From: Weissella koreensis KCTC 3621 | GTDB lineage: Bacteria > Bacillota > Bacilli > Lactobacillales > Lactobacillaceae | Length of the DNA: 64,000 nt | Assembly (NCBI RefSeq): GCF_000277645.1 | Contig: NZ_AKGG01000005.1 | Span: 186,001 to 250,000 of the forward strand | Direction: 5' to 3' | In this document: in pieces, positions 25,281 through 37,164 of the stretch | Layout: every line of letters begins with the position of its first letter | Position numbering within the stretch: position 1 is the first letter of the stretch | The notes under the pieces: model-generated | Databases searched by the model: none | Seen by the model: the letters and a program-made list of their open reading frames with translations, nothing else | Told to the model about the DNA's origin: nothing | Made by a program: the position numbers and the translations under genes

Positions 25281-26942
25281 ATGACAACTGATATTGAAAT
25301 TGCCCAACAGGCTGAAATCTGGCCGATTCAAAAAGTAGCTGAAAAGGTGGGCCTAAGTGAAGATGACTTAGAAATGTATGGTCCTTATAAAGCTAAAATC
25401 ACATTAAATGAAAAGCAAAAGAAACAAGAACTAGGTAAATTAATTTTGGTGACGGCAATTAGCCCCACTCCGGCAGGGGAAGGTAAATCAACGGTAACGA
25501 TTGGACTGGCAGATGCTTTAAATTTAACTGATCATCAAACTATGGTAGCGCTACGTGAACCATCAATGGGGCCAGTCATGGGAATGAAAGGTGGTGCCAC
25601 AGGGGGCGGTTATTCTCAAGTTATTCCAATGGCTGATATTAATTTACATTTCACTGGTGATTTTCATGCTTTAACGATTGCCAATAATACGTTAGCGGCT
25701 TTAATCGATAACAGCCTACAAAAAGGTAATCCGCTACAAATTGATTCGCGGAAAATTATTTGGAAGCGTGTTTTAGATGTAAACGATCGGGCATTACGTC
25801 ATATTACAATTGGTCTGGGTGGACCAACTTCTGGTGTCCCACGTGAAGATGGATTTGATATTACGGCAGCATCCGAATTAATGGCCATTCTGACTTTGTC
25901 AACGAGCCTTATGGACCTTAAAGCACGGATCAAAAGAATCGTAGTAGCATACGATATCAATAATAAGCCAGTAACAGTAGATGATTTGGGAGTGGCTGGA
26001 GCTTTAACGGTAATGTTGAAAGATGCAATTAAGCCTAATTTAGTTCAAAGTTTGGGTCACACGCCGACTTTGATTCATGGAGGACCTTTTGCCAATATTG
26101 CTCAAGGGACTAATTCGCTTTTGGCGACTAAAACGGCCTTACGATTAGCTGATTATGTTGTGACTGAAGCTGGGTTCGGTTCTGATTTAGGAGGTGAAAA
26201 ATTCCTTGATGTTAAGGTACCGCTTCTAGGAAAAACTCCTGATACGATTGTTATAGTGGCAACAGTTAGGGCTTTAAAATACAATGGTGGGCAGAGTTTA
26301 GATACTTTAACCCAACCAAATTTGGAAATGTTGGAAGCTGGTTTGGCTAATTTAGGTCAACATCTAAAGGCAATGCAACGTTATCAGACTCCAGTGATCG
26401 TAGCAATTAACCGCTTTACCGATGATACCGAAGCAGAATTAGATTTGATAAAGAACTTTGTGCAAAATCATCAAGCACAAGCTGTGGTAGCAGATGTTTG
26501 GGGGCAAGGAGGGTCTGGAGCGATTGAATTAGCGCAGACCGTAGCAGCAGCGACAGAAACTGAGAGTGCATTTAAACCACTTTATGCATCAGAGGATACT
26601 TTTGAAGAAAAAATTGAAAAATTAGTTACTGAGATTTATGGCGGTGTTGATTATGAATTATCTGATCAAGCACAAAAACAACTTCAACAATTTAAGCAAC
26701 TGGGTTGGGATAAAATGCCGATTGTAATGGCTAAAACCCAGTATTCTCTATCAGATAATCCAAAGGCACTCGGAGCACCGAAAAACTTTAAAATTCATGT
26801 CCGTGAATTAGTTCCAAAACTAGGAGCTGGTTTTATTGTAGCTTTGACAGGATCAATTTTAACGATGCCAGGTCTTCCAAAAGTACCTGCAGCTAATCGG
26901 ATTGATATTGATGAAAATGGTGTGATTACTGGTTTAGATTAG
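25281..26942 (+). CDS. fhs: Formate-tetrahydrofolate ligase
   Basis: 553 residues, full length. It makes 10-formyl-tetrahydrofolate from formate, ATP and THF for purine and fMet synthesis. The P-loop-like ATP motif is TPAGEGKST (about residues 62-70); [22 protein letters not shown] and [14 protein letters not shown] are family blocks, and the C-terminus has [22 protein letters not shown] near 25224 lies upstream and GGAGG precedes the start. Single-gene transcript. Confidence 0.98.
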   Translation: MTTDIEIAQQAEIWPIQKVAEKVGLSEDDLEMYGPYKAKITLNEKQKKQELGKLILVTAISPTPAGEGKSTVTIGLADALNLTDHQTMVALREPSMGPVMGMKGGATGGGYSQVIPMADINLHFTGDFHALTIANNTLAALIDNSLQKGNPLQIDSRKIIWKRVLDVNDRALRHITIGLGGPTSGVPREDGFDITAASELMAILTLSTSLMDLKARIKRIVVAYDINNKPVTVDDLGVAGALTVMLKDAIKPNLVQSLGHTPTLIHGGPFANIAQGTNSLLATKTALRLADYVVTEAGFGSDLGGEKFLDVKVPLLGKTPDTIVIVATVRALKYNGGQSLDTLTQPNLEMLEAGLANLGQHLKAMQRYQTPVIVAINRFTDDTEAELDLIKNFVQNHQAQAVVADVWGQGGSGAIELAQTVAAATETESAFKPLYASEDTFEEKIEKLVTEIYGGVDYELSDQAQKQLQQFKQLGWDKMPIVMAKTQYSLSDNPKALGAPKNFKIHVRELVPKLGAGFIVALTGSILTMPGLPKVPAANRIDIDENGVITGLD

Positions 26943-27069
26943 CCATATCATTTCTATTGTCAATTTAAAATGATATCAAAATTAATTTCTAAGAACTGAA
27001 GCATATTGATAATTTGGTAGTGGAAATTATGATTTGACGATCATAGTAACTTTAAGGGGGTAGGTCTAG

Positions 27070-27708
27070 ATGAAGGTTGAAGCAATTAAAGATTATGTCC
27101 GTGAAATTACAAGCCAAGAATTTTCGGGACATGACTATCTACACTTAGAGCGGGTGTTACAAAATGCTGAATTATTAATGCAGTCAGAAGAGGGCTTTAA
27201 ACGAGATGTAATTGTGACTGCGGTTTTGTTACATGATTTAATTGATGAAAAATTAACGAATAATATCAATGAAATGATTGATGAAATACGTATTAAAATG
27301 CGGGAATGGGGATTGACAGATGATGAGCGGGCAGAAGTTTTAGATATTATTACACATATGTCATTTGCTAAAAATTTGGAACAACATCATGTGCTGAATT
27401 TAGATGGTGAAATTGTTCAAGATGCTGACCGCCTGGACGCACTAGGGGCGATTGGGATTGGAAGAGCTTTTACTTATGGAGGGCATGCCAATAACTTGAT
27501 GTATAATCCCAATGAAGCAGTACGAGAAAATATGACCAGTGCGGAATACCGGCAGCACAGTACAGTGATAAATCATTTTCATGAAAAGCTGTTAAAGTTA
27601 GAAGGCGAAATGAATACAGCAACGGCTAAAAAACTTGCTGCCCGGCGGACTGCTTTTATGCGTTTCTATCTTGATGAATTTACAGCTGAGATTAACGGGG
27701 ATAAGTAA
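27070..27708 (+). CDS. HD-domain phosphohydrolase, YpgQ/YedJ type
   Basis: 212 residues. HD-superfamily metal ligands: H in SGHDYLHLERV, HD in VLLHDLIDEK, and D in VQDADRLDALGAIGIGRAF. This short cytosolic form matches YpgQ-like enzymes, some of which hydrolyse nucleotides or pyrophosphate; the substrate is not known here. The ribosome binding site is AAGGGGG. It lies between fhs and groES as an independent gene. Confidence 0.87.
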   Translation: MKVEAIKDYVREITSQEFSGHDYLHLERVLQNAELLMQSEEGFKRDVIVTAVLLHDLIDEKLTNNINEMIDEIRIKMREWGLTDDERAEVLDIITHMSFAKNLEQHHVLNLDGEIVQDADRLDALGAIGIGRAFTYGGHANNLMYNPNEAVRENMTSAEYRQHSTVINHFHEKLLKLEGEMNTATAKKLAARRTAFMRFYLDEFTAEINGDK

Positions 27709-27743
27709 TCGGTTACAAAACTATGATTTAATTCTGGATTTGG

Positions 27744-27810
27744 TTGAAAAAATTATCCAATGTGGTATTATAGTAAGTGTTGATTAGCACTAAACAACAA
27801 TGAGTGCTAA
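27744..27810 (+). promoter_or_regulatory. groESL promoter and CIRCE operator
   Basis: TTGAAA (27744-27749), 16-bp spacer, TATTAT (27766-27771) with an upstream TG. The CIRCE element is TTAGCACTA-N9-GAGTGCTAA (27784-27810), with one mismatch in the left arm against the consensus. HrcA control of groESL is well known for this element. Confidence 0.92.
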
Positions 27811-27832
27811 AAATAAAGGAGGAAATCATATC

Positions 27833-28108
27833 ATGTTAAAGCCATTAGGAGATCGGGTTTTATTACAGGTCAATGATGAAAAAGAACAAACAGTCGGTAG
27901 TATCGTTATCGCTTCAAATGCGCAAGAAAAATCTGCTACTGGAACAGTAGTGGCAGTTTCTGAAACTACAGTTGGTGATTTGGAAGCTCCTAAGTCCGTT
28001 AAAATTGGGGATGAAGTGATTTATGACCAATATGCCGGTAAAGAAATTAAAAATGATGGTGAAACATATTTGGTTTTGCACGAACGCGATATCATGGCCA
28101 TCCTATAA
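27833..28108 (+). CDS. groES: Co-chaperonin GroES
   Basis: 91 residues, starting [12 protein letters not shown]. The mobile loop region is [24 protein letters not shown] and the roof segment is [14 protein letters not shown]. The ATG at 27833 is chosen because AAAGGAGG precedes it; an upstream in-frame ATG at 27800 lies inside the CIRCE operator. It caps GroEL during folding. Operon with groEL, under HrcA. Confidence 0.97.
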   Translation: MLKPLGDRVLLQVNDEKEQTVGSIVIASNAQEKSATGTVVAVSETTVGDLEAPKSVKIGDEVIYDQYAGKEIKNDGETYLVLHERDIMAIL

Positions 28109-28117
28109 AAACATTAA

Positions 28118-29782
<1,665 letters not shown>

Positions 29783-29806
29783 AAAAATTTAAATTAAATT
29801 TATTTT

Positions 29807-29842
29807 CAAAGAGGTTGGGGGATTTTCATCTCAGCCTCTTTT
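29807..29842 (+). terminator. Terminator after groEL
   Basis: AAAGAGGTTGGG and CTCAGCCTCTTT pair with G-U wobbles, followed by TTTTTT. Confidence 0.85.
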
Positions 29843-30039
29843 TTGTATTATGAATAAAGAATTTAAATTAAATTTATTTCAAGTAAATAAATATTAGCTT
29901 GAAGCTTTTGAGAAGACAATTTGAGATTATCAAGAGGATTGATTAATAGTAGGAAATCAATGTGGTAAAATGGAGTTTAATATAAAAGCTAGATTAATTT
30001 TGCAATCGCAAACAATGGTCTGAGATAAGGAATTTTAAA

Positions 30040-30534
30040 ATGCAGCTAACTGGAAATGAAGTAATAGAAGCCTTGAAAAATGAAGAAATTGAACATAAAG
30101 TTTGGACGGCGGAAGATCAAACTTTGATTAACTTAGACCCCTTATTTTTATTTTTAGAACAAAAAATTAATGAAAATAAACTAGTCAATGGAGAAATAAT
30201 AATTAGCGGAGATGAACCTATTCATTTAAGTGTTGAAACCAATGTGATTAACTTGCCACTTCGTTATGTGAACCAAATTAGTAAGATCATTATTAATGAT
30301 CCTGAGACAGATGTGAACGTATATATGTTTGTGGATCATCCTGATGTTACACGTTCAGGGATGCGAATTGAATTAGCAGCTTCAGTTCAATCATTCTTAG
30401 ATGATCGAGAATCAGTGATGAGTAAAATTTCACTCTTTTTTGATCGTGAAATTCAGAATATTAGTAAAAATCAAGCAGAAAAAGATGAACAAGCTGAAAA
30501 TGAAGAACCAACTGAGACTGAGAAAAAAGATTAG
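30040..30534 (+). CDS. Conserved hypothetical protein
   Basis: 164 residues, not recognised. Mixed alpha/beta and acidic, with a charged tail (QAEKDEQAENEEPTETEKKD) likely to be disordered. No signal peptide or catalytic motif. AAGGA lies upstream. Eleven bases separate it from the UPF0397 gene, suggesting co-transcription with that transporter subunit and mutL. Confidence 0.6.
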   Translation: MQLTGNEVIEALKNEEIEHKVWTAEDQTLINLDPLFLFLEQKINENKLVNGEIIISGDEPIHLSVETNVINLPLRYVNQISKIIINDPETDVNVYMFVDHPDVTRSGMRIELAASVQSFLDDRESVMSKISLFFDREIQNISKNQAEKDEQAENEEPTETEKKD

Positions 30535-30545
30535 AGGAAACAAAT

Positions 30546-31091
30546 ATGCGTTTTAAAAAATTAAAATGGATTTTAGCGCTTGTTGTTAGTGTTATCTTTT
30601 TTGCTTTAATCATGCCGATTTTTAATTTACCAGTTGGGGTTAGAAATACACAAATTACCTTTGGTATGGCATGGTTGTCATTAGTGACAGCAGTATTTGG
30701 CCCAATTTTTGGCCTTTTGATGGGGTTGTTAGGGCACGCCCTACAAGACTATTCATTATTAGGAAATGCCTGGTGGTCATGGGTGATTGCTGATGGTTTA
30801 TTTGGATTATTGCTAGGTTTGGTTACGCAACGACTACAATTAATTTTTAGTCCGTTAAGTTTGCATAAGATTGTAACATTTAACATTTGGCAAGGATTGG
30901 CTAATCTAATTGCTTGGGTGATAATTGCCCCACTAGGAGATATTTTAATTTATGGTTCCAAAGCTAAACTAGTTTTTAAACAGGGGTTGTATGCTGGAAT
31001 TGCGAACTTTTTTGTTATTGCTGTTTTGGGAACAATATTAATTATCATTACTAATTATTTGATGAAACTTTTTAAGATATCAATAAAATAA
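30546..31091 (+). CDS. UPF0397-family ECF substrate-binding (S) component
   Basis: 181 residues, five or six membrane helices. UPF0397 marks: LVTAVFGPIFGLLMGLLGHALQDY, WWSWVIADGLFGLLLGL, and LANLIAWVIIAPLGDILIYG. The family acts as a vitamin S component, often next to YkoCD-type energising modules; here ykoEDC lies 6 kb away in opposite orientation. The substrate is not determined. GAGG lies just upstream of the ATG. Confidence 0.85.
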   Translation: MRFKKLKWILALVVSVIFFALIMPIFNLPVGVRNTQITFGMAWLSLVTAVFGPIFGLLMGLLGHALQDYSLLGNAWWSWVIADGLFGLLLGLVTQRLQLIFSPLSLHKIVTFNIWQGLANLIAWVIIAPLGDILIYGSKAKLVFKQGLYAGIANFFVIAVLGTILIIITNYLMKLFKISIK

Positions 31092-31104
31092 AAGGGAAGG
31101 TAAT

Positions 31105-33117
31105 ATGATGCAGGAAATCATTGAATTATCAGAAACATTGGCCAATCAGATTGCAGCAGGTGAAGTGATTGAACGGCCTGCATCAGTAGTGAAAGAGTTA
31201 GTGGAAAATGCGATTGATGCTGGAGCACATAAAATTGATATTTTAATTGAAGCGGCCGGAGTTCAGTCAATTGAAGTGATTGATGACGGTCAAGGTATTC
31301 CAACTGATCAATTAGAACGAGCTTTTTTACGGCATGCTACTTCTAAAATTCAGACGAAGCAGGATTTATTTCAAATTCATTCCTTAGGATTTCGTGGGGA
31401 GGCTTTACCCTCAATTGCCTCAGTAGCCGATGTTTTTTTGGAGACGGCAGTGGTTGACGCTACTTCTGGAGCTATGATTCATATAAAAGGAAATAAAATT
31501 ATAGAAAAAAAGGGGTCTGGAGCACGGCGGGGAACTAAAATTACAGTTAGTGATTTGTTTTTTAATACGCCCGCACGACTGAAATATCTTAAATCACAAT
31601 CAACAGAACTCGCTAAGATTGTTGATATTATCAATCGATTAGCTTTTAGTTATCCTTCAATTGCTTTTAACCTAGTCCATAATCAGAAGCAGTTAATGCA
31701 AACAGTGGGGAATGGAAATTTACAGCAAGTAATAAGTGCTGTGTATGGGGTAAGTGTGGCTCGTGATATGGTTACCATTGATGATCATGATGCTGACTTC
31801 AAAGTGCAAGGTTGGATTTCTAAACCAGAATTAACTCGTTCAAATCGATCTTATATTAGTTTATTAATTAATGGTCGCTATGTGCATAACTTTAATTTAG
31901 CAAAAGCTTTAATTAAAGGGTATGGAACCCGTTTAATGGTGGGCCGTTTTCCAATGGCAGTGTTAAAAATTGACTTAGATCCCAGATTGGTGGATGTTAA
32001 TGTGCATCCCCAAAAATTTGAAGTGCGAATTAGTAAAGAAAATAAACTATTAGCATTAATAGAAAAAATGGTCGCTGAGGCTTTTGATAATGTTAATTTA
32101 ATTCCCAATGCAACTGAAAATTTAATTGAATCGTCAGTTAAGAATTATGATGTGAAACCTGAAAAAAACTTTGTTCAACAATTAAATACTATTTCTAAGA
32201 ATAAGCAAGCTCAAAATCAACGGGTAAATGTAGAGAGATTATCTGATTCCAAAAAAGATAATGAATTATCAGCAAATCAAGACATTCAGCCACCCCATGA
32301 CGCAAGACGGATTACCCCGATTATAGTAGAACATCGGGGCGACTTAAACGAAGCAACGGTTGAAGAATTTGAGCAAAAGTATCAACAAGAATCGAAGGCA
32401 AATCCTTTTGGACTGGATAGTTCGACTGTGATTACAGGAGAACAGACACAACTTGTTTTAGACCATGAAACAGAAGCGACGTCAGAATTGGCTGGATTTC
32501 CAAAATTAGAATATCTGAGTCAATTACACGGTACATTTTTATTTGCTCAAGGTTCAGATGGATTATATTTAATTGATCAGCATGCTGCTCAAGAACGGGT
32601 AAAATATGAATACTATCAAGCAACGCTAGCAAAACATGATTTAGAACAGCAAAAGATGTTAGTCCCATTGGTTTTCGAGTTTACAACGGTCGAAATGTTG
32701 GAGCTAGAGAGCCAGACTGAGACGTTGCAAGAATTAGGGTTACATTTGGAAAATTTTGGCCCCAATACGCTTATTTTACGTGAGCATCCAGGCTGGTTTT
32801 CAGCGGGGCAAGAAGCTGAGACAGTGCAGGAAATGGTCGATTGGTTATTGCGCGATGGGGGTTTAACTTTACAACAATTTCGTGAAAAGACAGCCATTAT
32901 GATGGCCTGCAAACGTTCAATTAAGGCGAATTGGAAGTTGAATGCTATTGAAGCGCAAAATTTAATTGATCAGTTAGCCCAAACTAAAAACCCTTATAAT
33001 TGTCCGCATGGCCGACCAGTTGTGATTAATTTTAAGGAAACTGATTTGGAAAAAATGTTTAAACGGATCCAAGATAGCCATGAAAATTGGGTTGAATACG
33101 ATAATCACCCATTCTAA
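31105..33117 (+). CDS. mutL: DNA mismatch repair protein MutL
   Basis: 670 residues. The N-terminal GHKL ATPase shows LANQIAAGEVIERPASVVKELVENAIDAG, the DDGQGI loop and SLGFRGEALPSIASV. The disordered linker spans about residues 340-450. The C-terminal dimerisation domain has a QHAAQERVKYE segment, and CPHGRPVV near the end is typical of Firmicutes MutL endonuclease domains; the DQHA(x)2E(x)4E endonuclease motif is present. GGAAGG precedes the start. Unlinked to mutS (3090). Confidence 0.97.
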   Translation: MMQEIIELSETLANQIAAGEVIERPASVVKELVENAIDAGAHKIDILIEAAGVQSIEVIDDGQGIPTDQLERAFLRHATSKIQTKQDLFQIHSLGFRGEALPSIASVADVFLETAVVDATSGAMIHIKGNKIIEKKGSGARRGTKITVSDLFFNTPARLKYLKSQSTELAKIVDIINRLAFSYPSIAFNLVHNQKQLMQTVGNGNLQQVISAVYGVSVARDMVTIDDHDADFKVQGWISKPELTRSNRSYISLLINGRYVHNFNLAKALIKGYGTRLMVGRFPMAVLKIDLDPRLVDVNVHPQKFEVRISKENKLLALIEKMVAEAFDNVNLIPNATENLIESSVKNYDVKPEKNFVQQLNTISKNKQAQNQRVNVERLSDSKKDNELSANQDIQPPHDARRITPIIVEHRGDLNEATVEEFEQKYQQESKANPFGLDSSTVITGEQTQLVLDHETEATSELAGFPKLEYLSQLHGTFLFAQGSDGLYLIDQHAAQERVKYEYYQATLAKHDLEQQKMLVPLVFEFTTVEMLELESQTETLQELGLHLENFGPNTLILREHPGWFSAGQEAETVQEMVDWLLRDGGLTLQQFREKTAIMMACKRSIKANWKLNAIEAQNLIDQLAQTKNPYNCPHGRPVVINFKETDLEKMFKRIQDSHENWVEYDNHPF

Positions 33118-33146
33118 ATATGAAAATAAAAAAGGACACATAAAAA

Positions 33147-33641
33147 ATGAATAATAATGACATTGTAATTCGATTACGATACGCTTTGGCGATTTCAAAT
33201 GCAGATATGCTTAAAATTTTTAAACTAGGTGGTTTAGAACTTACCAATGAAAAATTGGTAAAAATTCTAAAACGTCAAGATAAAGAAACACCAAGAGATC
33301 AAAATTTAACGATGGAAGAGCTTGAACGGTTTATGAACGGTTTAATTATTTCTCAACGTGGGATTAAAAAAGACGCTAATGGACAAGCTTTAGAACCAAC
33401 CTTTGATATGAAAAAAGAGGATGATATTAATAACGTGGTGCTAAAGAAATTGAAAATAGCAATGCAATATACCAGTGAAGATTATCAAAGCTTTTTTAAG
33501 TCAGCAGGAATTGAAGTTTCGAATGCTGAATTGAGTGCGGTATTACGGCGCCCGGATCATCGAAATTATCGTCCAGCGGGAAATCGATATTTAAGAAACA
33601 TTCTGAAAGGAATGGCCTTAGAATATCGAAAGGAACAATAA
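33147..33641 (+). CDS. DUF1456 (YehS-type) protein
   Basis: 164 residues with two repeats of the DUF1456 module: MNNNDIVIRLRYALAISNADMLKIF and VVLKKLKIAMQYTSEDYQSFFKSAG. Function unknown, though the double repeat suggests a helical adapter. A weak AAAAGGA lies upstream. It follows mutL closely (29 bases) and may share its transcript. Confidence 0.9.
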   Translation: MNNNDIVIRLRYALAISNADMLKIFKLGGLELTNEKLVKILKRQDKETPRDQNLTMEELERFMNGLIISQRGIKKDANGQALEPTFDMKKEDDINNVVLKKLKIAMQYTSEDYQSFFKSAGIEVSNAELSAVLRRPDHRNYRPAGNRYLRNILKGMALEYRKEQ

Positions 33642-33677
33642 TAGCTGTATAGGCATCATATGTGGGAGGATAATCAA

Positions 33678-34133
33678 ATGCGGGCACGAGTTTTGTATGC
33701 AACTTTAACTGGTAATAATGAAGATGTTGCAGATGTAATTATTGCTGAGTTTGAACGACTAGGAGTGCAAACCATTAAGGAAGATATTTCTGATGTTGAG
33801 GCTTTGGATTTAAATCCCACGACACAAGATATTTTGGTTACAGTGGTTTATACCTTTGATTTGGGAACTTTAGCTGATGAAGCAATTGATTTTTATGAAG
33901 ATTTGCCAGATGTTGATTTGCAAGGCGTTACTTATGGAGTAGCTGGTTCAGGGGATGTTTACTATGGTAAAGATTACGGAACAGCGGTTGACATATTAGA
34001 AGAACAATTTTCAAAGACGGCGGGGATTCATGGCGCTTCTGGAGTGAAAGTTAATTTGCGGCCAGATGCCAAAGCTACGGATGAATTACAAAAATTTACG
34101 CAAGCCTTGGTACAAAAAGCTAGTAATAATTGA
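33678..34133 (+). CDS. Flavodoxin
   Basis: 151 residues from ATG 33678, chosen by GGGAGG ten bases upstream; an in-frame ATG at 33660 precedes that site. FMN-binding phosphate loop TLTGNNEDVAD at residues 8-18, then VVYTFDLGTLADEAIDFYED and the second loop GVAGSGDVYYGKDYGTAVDIL. Typical short-chain flavodoxin, an electron carrier. Family members accept electrons for reductive enzymes; partner unknown. Confidence 0.92.
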   Translation: MRARVLYATLTGNNEDVADVIIAEFERLGVQTIKEDISDVEALDLNPTTQDILVTVVYTFDLGTLADEAIDFYEDLPDVDLQGVTYGVAGSGDVYYGKDYGTAVDILEEQFSKTAGIHGASGVKVNLRPDAKATDELQKFTQALVQKASNN

Positions 34134-34151
34134 GATTAATTAATGAGGGGC

Positions 34152-34437
34152 TTGTCACCCTTTGGAAAAGTGCTTATAATAAGAAACATAATTAAAACGT
34201 TGAGAAAGACATGTTAATTTAGCCAAAATATTTAAAAGCGAGACTGGGATGGTGGAAGCCAGTTAATATGGGTTGATTTGATACTACTTTTGAAGTGAAT
34301 TAGAAAACTAATTCCGTTTCCCGCGTTAAGGGATTTGAGTTGTATATTTATTTTTTAAATATGCATAAACTTCGGGTGGTACCACGTGTTAACGTCCCGT
34401 TCTAATGTCAAGATGATGTTGGAACGGGACTTTTTTA
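34152..34437 (+). promoter_or_regulatory. thrS promoter and T-box leader with terminator
   Basis: TTGTCA (34152-34157), 17 bp, TATAAT (34175-34180). The leader has a Stem I region (GACTGGGATGGTGGAAGCCAGT matches the distal GNUG arm pattern), a likely Thr ACU specifier near 34281, and the T-box GGTGGTACCACG around 34374-34385. The terminator stem GTCCCGTTC...GAACGGGAC ends in TTTTTT (34393-34437). Uncharged tRNA-Thr would favour read-through into thrS. Specifier placement is tentative. Confidence 0.9.
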
Positions 34438-34477
34438 ATGTTAATTTTAAAATATTTCATAAATAAGGAGTAAAGTA

Positions 34478-36427
34478 ATGGCAGATATTGAGATTAAGTT
34501 CCCAGACGGAGCAATTAAAAATTTTGCAAGTGGTGTTACGCCGCTTGAAATTGCAAATGGTATTTCAAAGTCATTGGCAAAAAAAGCTGTATCTGGTCGT
34601 TTAAACGGTGAATATGTTGGAATGCATGACCAAATGATGGTTGGTGGTGATTTTGAATTAATTACTAAAGATTCAGAAGAGGCCCTACGCTTATTGCGGC
34701 ACTCAGCGTCACATTTGATGGCTCAAGCTTTAAAACGTTTGCATCCTGATATGAATTTTGGAGTTGGTCCAGCAATTGATAATGGTTTCTATTATGATAC
34801 TGATAATGCAGAAGGCCAAGTTTCAGTTGAAGAATTCCCAGCAATTGAAAAAATTATGCATAAAATTGTGGAAGAAAACTTACCTATTGTTTCACGTGTG
34901 ATTTCACGTGAGGAAGCATTAGATATGTTTAAAGACGATCCATACAAAGTTGAATTGATTAATGACTTGCCAATTGATGAAAAAATTTCAATTGCTGTAC
35001 AAGGTGATCACGTTGAATTGGATAAGGGTGGTCTTGTTCCATCAACAGGTTGGATTAAAAACTTTAAATTGACTTCTGTAGCTGGAGCATACTGGCGTGG
35101 AAAGTCTTCAAATCCAATGCTACAACGGATTTATGGAACTGCCTTTTGGAATAATGATGATTTACAAGCTGAATTAAAGCGTCGTGATGAAGCTAAGGAA
35201 CGCGATCACCGCCGTATTGGGGCTCAACAAGATCTATTCTTTACTTCACAAGAGGTTGGATCAGGATTACCTGTTTGGATGCCAAACGGAGCAGCAATTC
35301 GTCGGACTTTGGAACGTTACATTGTTGATCGCGAATTAGAAGCTGGGTATGAACACGTTTATACACCAATCCTTTCTAATTTAGATTTGTATAAGACTTC
35401 AGGGCACTGGGATCATTATCATGATGATATGTTCCCACCAATGGACATGGGAGATGGCGAATTCCTAGAATTACGTCCAATGAATTGTCCTTCACACATT
35501 CAAGTGTATAATCACCATCCACGTTCATATAAAGAATTGCCTTTGCGCATTGCAGAATTAGGTATGATGCATCGTTATGAAAAATCAGGGGCTTTGACTG
35601 GACTATCACGTGTTCGTGAAATGACATTGAACGATGGACACACATTTGTGACTCTGGACCAAATTGAAGATGAATTTAAAAACATTTTGAATTTGATGAT
35701 TGATGTCTATCATGACTTTAATATTAGTGATTACCGCTTCCGTCTTTCTTATCGTGATCCTAAAAATATAGAAAAGTATTTTGACGATGATGAAATGTGG
35801 GCTAACTCACAACGGATGTTGAAGGCTGCTATGGATGATTTGGGATTAGAATACTTTGAAGCTGAAGGTGAAGCCGCCTTCTATGGTCCAAAGTTGGATG
35901 TTCAAATTAAGACTGCCTTGGGTGGTGAAGAGACACTTTCAACAATTCAATTGGATTTCTTGTTGCCTGAAAAGTTTGATTTAGGTTATGTAGGTCCTGA
36001 TGGGGAACAACATCGTCCAGTTATGATTCACCGTGGTGTTATTTCAACGATGGAACGCTTTACAGCTTACCTAATTGAAATGTACAAGGGTGCTTTCCCA
36101 ACTTGGTTGGCACCTCATCAAGTACGAGTAATCCCAGTTAACCGTGGAGCTCACGGTGAATATGCAGAAAAGATTGTGGAGCAATTGAAGCACCAAGGAA
36201 TTCGTGCCGAATATGAAAACCGCAATGAAAAGTTGGGTTATTTGATTCGTGATGCTCAATCATTGAAGATTCCATATACTTTGGTAATTGGGGATGATGA
36301 GAAGAATAATGAAAGTGTTACAATTCGTCGTTTCGGTTCACGGGATACTGAGACGATGCCATTGGCTGAGTTTGAAAAAACTTTGTTAGCTGACATTGCT
36401 AATTATTCACGGACTGATCAAAAATAA
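34478..36427 (+). CDS. thrS: Threonine-tRNA ligase
   Basis: 649 residues, full class II ThrRS. Order: TGS domain (1-62), editing domain with [11 protein letters not shown] and the later Cys/His ligands, catalytic core with [15 protein letters not shown] (zinc Cys) and [14 protein letters not shown], then the anticodon domain ([16 protein letters not shown]). The start follows AAGGAG. It is expressed under the T-box leader just upstream. Confidence 0.98.
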   Translation: MADIEIKFPDGAIKNFASGVTPLEIANGISKSLAKKAVSGRLNGEYVGMHDQMMVGGDFELITKDSEEALRLLRHSASHLMAQALKRLHPDMNFGVGPAIDNGFYYDTDNAEGQVSVEEFPAIEKIMHKIVEENLPIVSRVISREEALDMFKDDPYKVELINDLPIDEKISIAVQGDHVELDKGGLVPSTGWIKNFKLTSVAGAYWRGKSSNPMLQRIYGTAFWNNDDLQAELKRRDEAKERDHRRIGAQQDLFFTSQEVGSGLPVWMPNGAAIRRTLERYIVDRELEAGYEHVYTPILSNLDLYKTSGHWDHYHDDMFPPMDMGDGEFLELRPMNCPSHIQVYNHHPRSYKELPLRIAELGMMHRYEKSGALTGLSRVREMTLNDGHTFVTLDQIEDEFKNILNLMIDVYHDFNISDYRFRLSYRDPKNIEKYFDDDEMWANSQRMLKAAMDDLGLEYFEAEGEAAFYGPKLDVQIKTALGGEETLSTIQLDFLLPEKFDLGYVGPDGEQHRPVMIHRGVISTMERFTAYLIEMYKGAFPTWLAPHQVRVIPVNRGAHGEYAEKIVEQLKHQGIRAEYENRNEKLGYLIRDAQSLKIPYTLVIGDDEKNNESVTIRRFGSRDTETMPLAEFEKTLLADIANYSRTDQK

Positions 36428-36447
36428 ATATAAAACATTTTAAATAA

Positions 36448-36483
36448 AAAGAGGTTGGAACTTAATGTTCCAGCCTCTTTTTT
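36448..36483 (+). terminator. Terminator after thrS
   Basis: AAAAAGAGGTTGGAAC pairs with GTTCCAGCCTCTTTTT, with T-run. It also faces the convergent ykoC end. Confidence 0.9.
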
Positions 36484-36487
36484 TGAT

Positions 36488-37162
36488 TTAACTACTGTAA
36501 AGCCATAAAATGATATTGAACAGAATTAATATCAAAACTAGGATGATCATTTGTACAATGGGCCAAGGCGTTGGTTGTGATTCAGTTCGTGATTGGCCTT
36601 CGGAAAAACCGTGAGAATGCATCGCATTGGTTAAATCGTCAGCCCAATAATTGGCGCTTAAAATTGTTTTAAAATATAGTTGAGGGCTCCAAAGATGATA
36701 TTTAATGCCTCGTAGTTTAGCTGCATACTGAATGACTTTGATTTGCTGTTTTACTTGGTCTAGCAAGTTTAATGCTGCTAAAATCCCATAAACGAAGGTG
36801 TTTGATAACTTAAAGCGGTCATGTAAATTTATTAATAGCTCTCGTGGAGTAGATGTTAGCGTGACTAACCCGCCTAAAATTAAGTAAACATAAAGGCGAG
36901 ATGTATAAATACGAGCATTTATAAGATTATCGCCAGTTCCAAAAAGCCAAAATGAGGTCCAGGTTCCAAATGCCAATGGAATTGAAATGAGCAAGAGTAA
37001 ACTTATTTTCCGATAATTAATTTGATTTAAAAATAAATATAGGAGTCCAATTAAAATTAAAAAAACATTTCCTGGAATGCTACGTACAAATGAAATTTCA
37101 ATGGAAGCTAATAAAACGGTAGATAGCAATAACGCCGGTTCAAATTTAAAATGGCCTGCCAT
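36488..37162 (-). CDS. ykoC: ECF energising module T component, YkoC-like
   Basis: 224 residues, about five membrane helices and the cytoplasmic coupling region with AAKLRGIKY (the family Ala-Arg-Gly type coupling motif). It connects the ATPases to the S component. Last gene of the TPP-controlled ykoEDC operon; three bases separate it from ykoD. Confidence 0.88.
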   Translation of the reverse strand: MAGHFKFEPALLLSTVLLASIEISFVRSIPGNVFLILIGLLYLFLNQINYRKISLLLLISIPLAFGTWTSFWLFGTGDNLINARIYTSRLYVYLILGGLVTLTSTPRELLINLHDRFKLSNTFVYGILAALNLLDQVKQQIKVIQYAAKLRGIKYHLWSPQLYFKTILSANYWADDLTNAMHSHGFSEGQSRTESQPTPWPIVQMIILVLILILFNIILWLYSS

Positions 37163-37164
37163 AA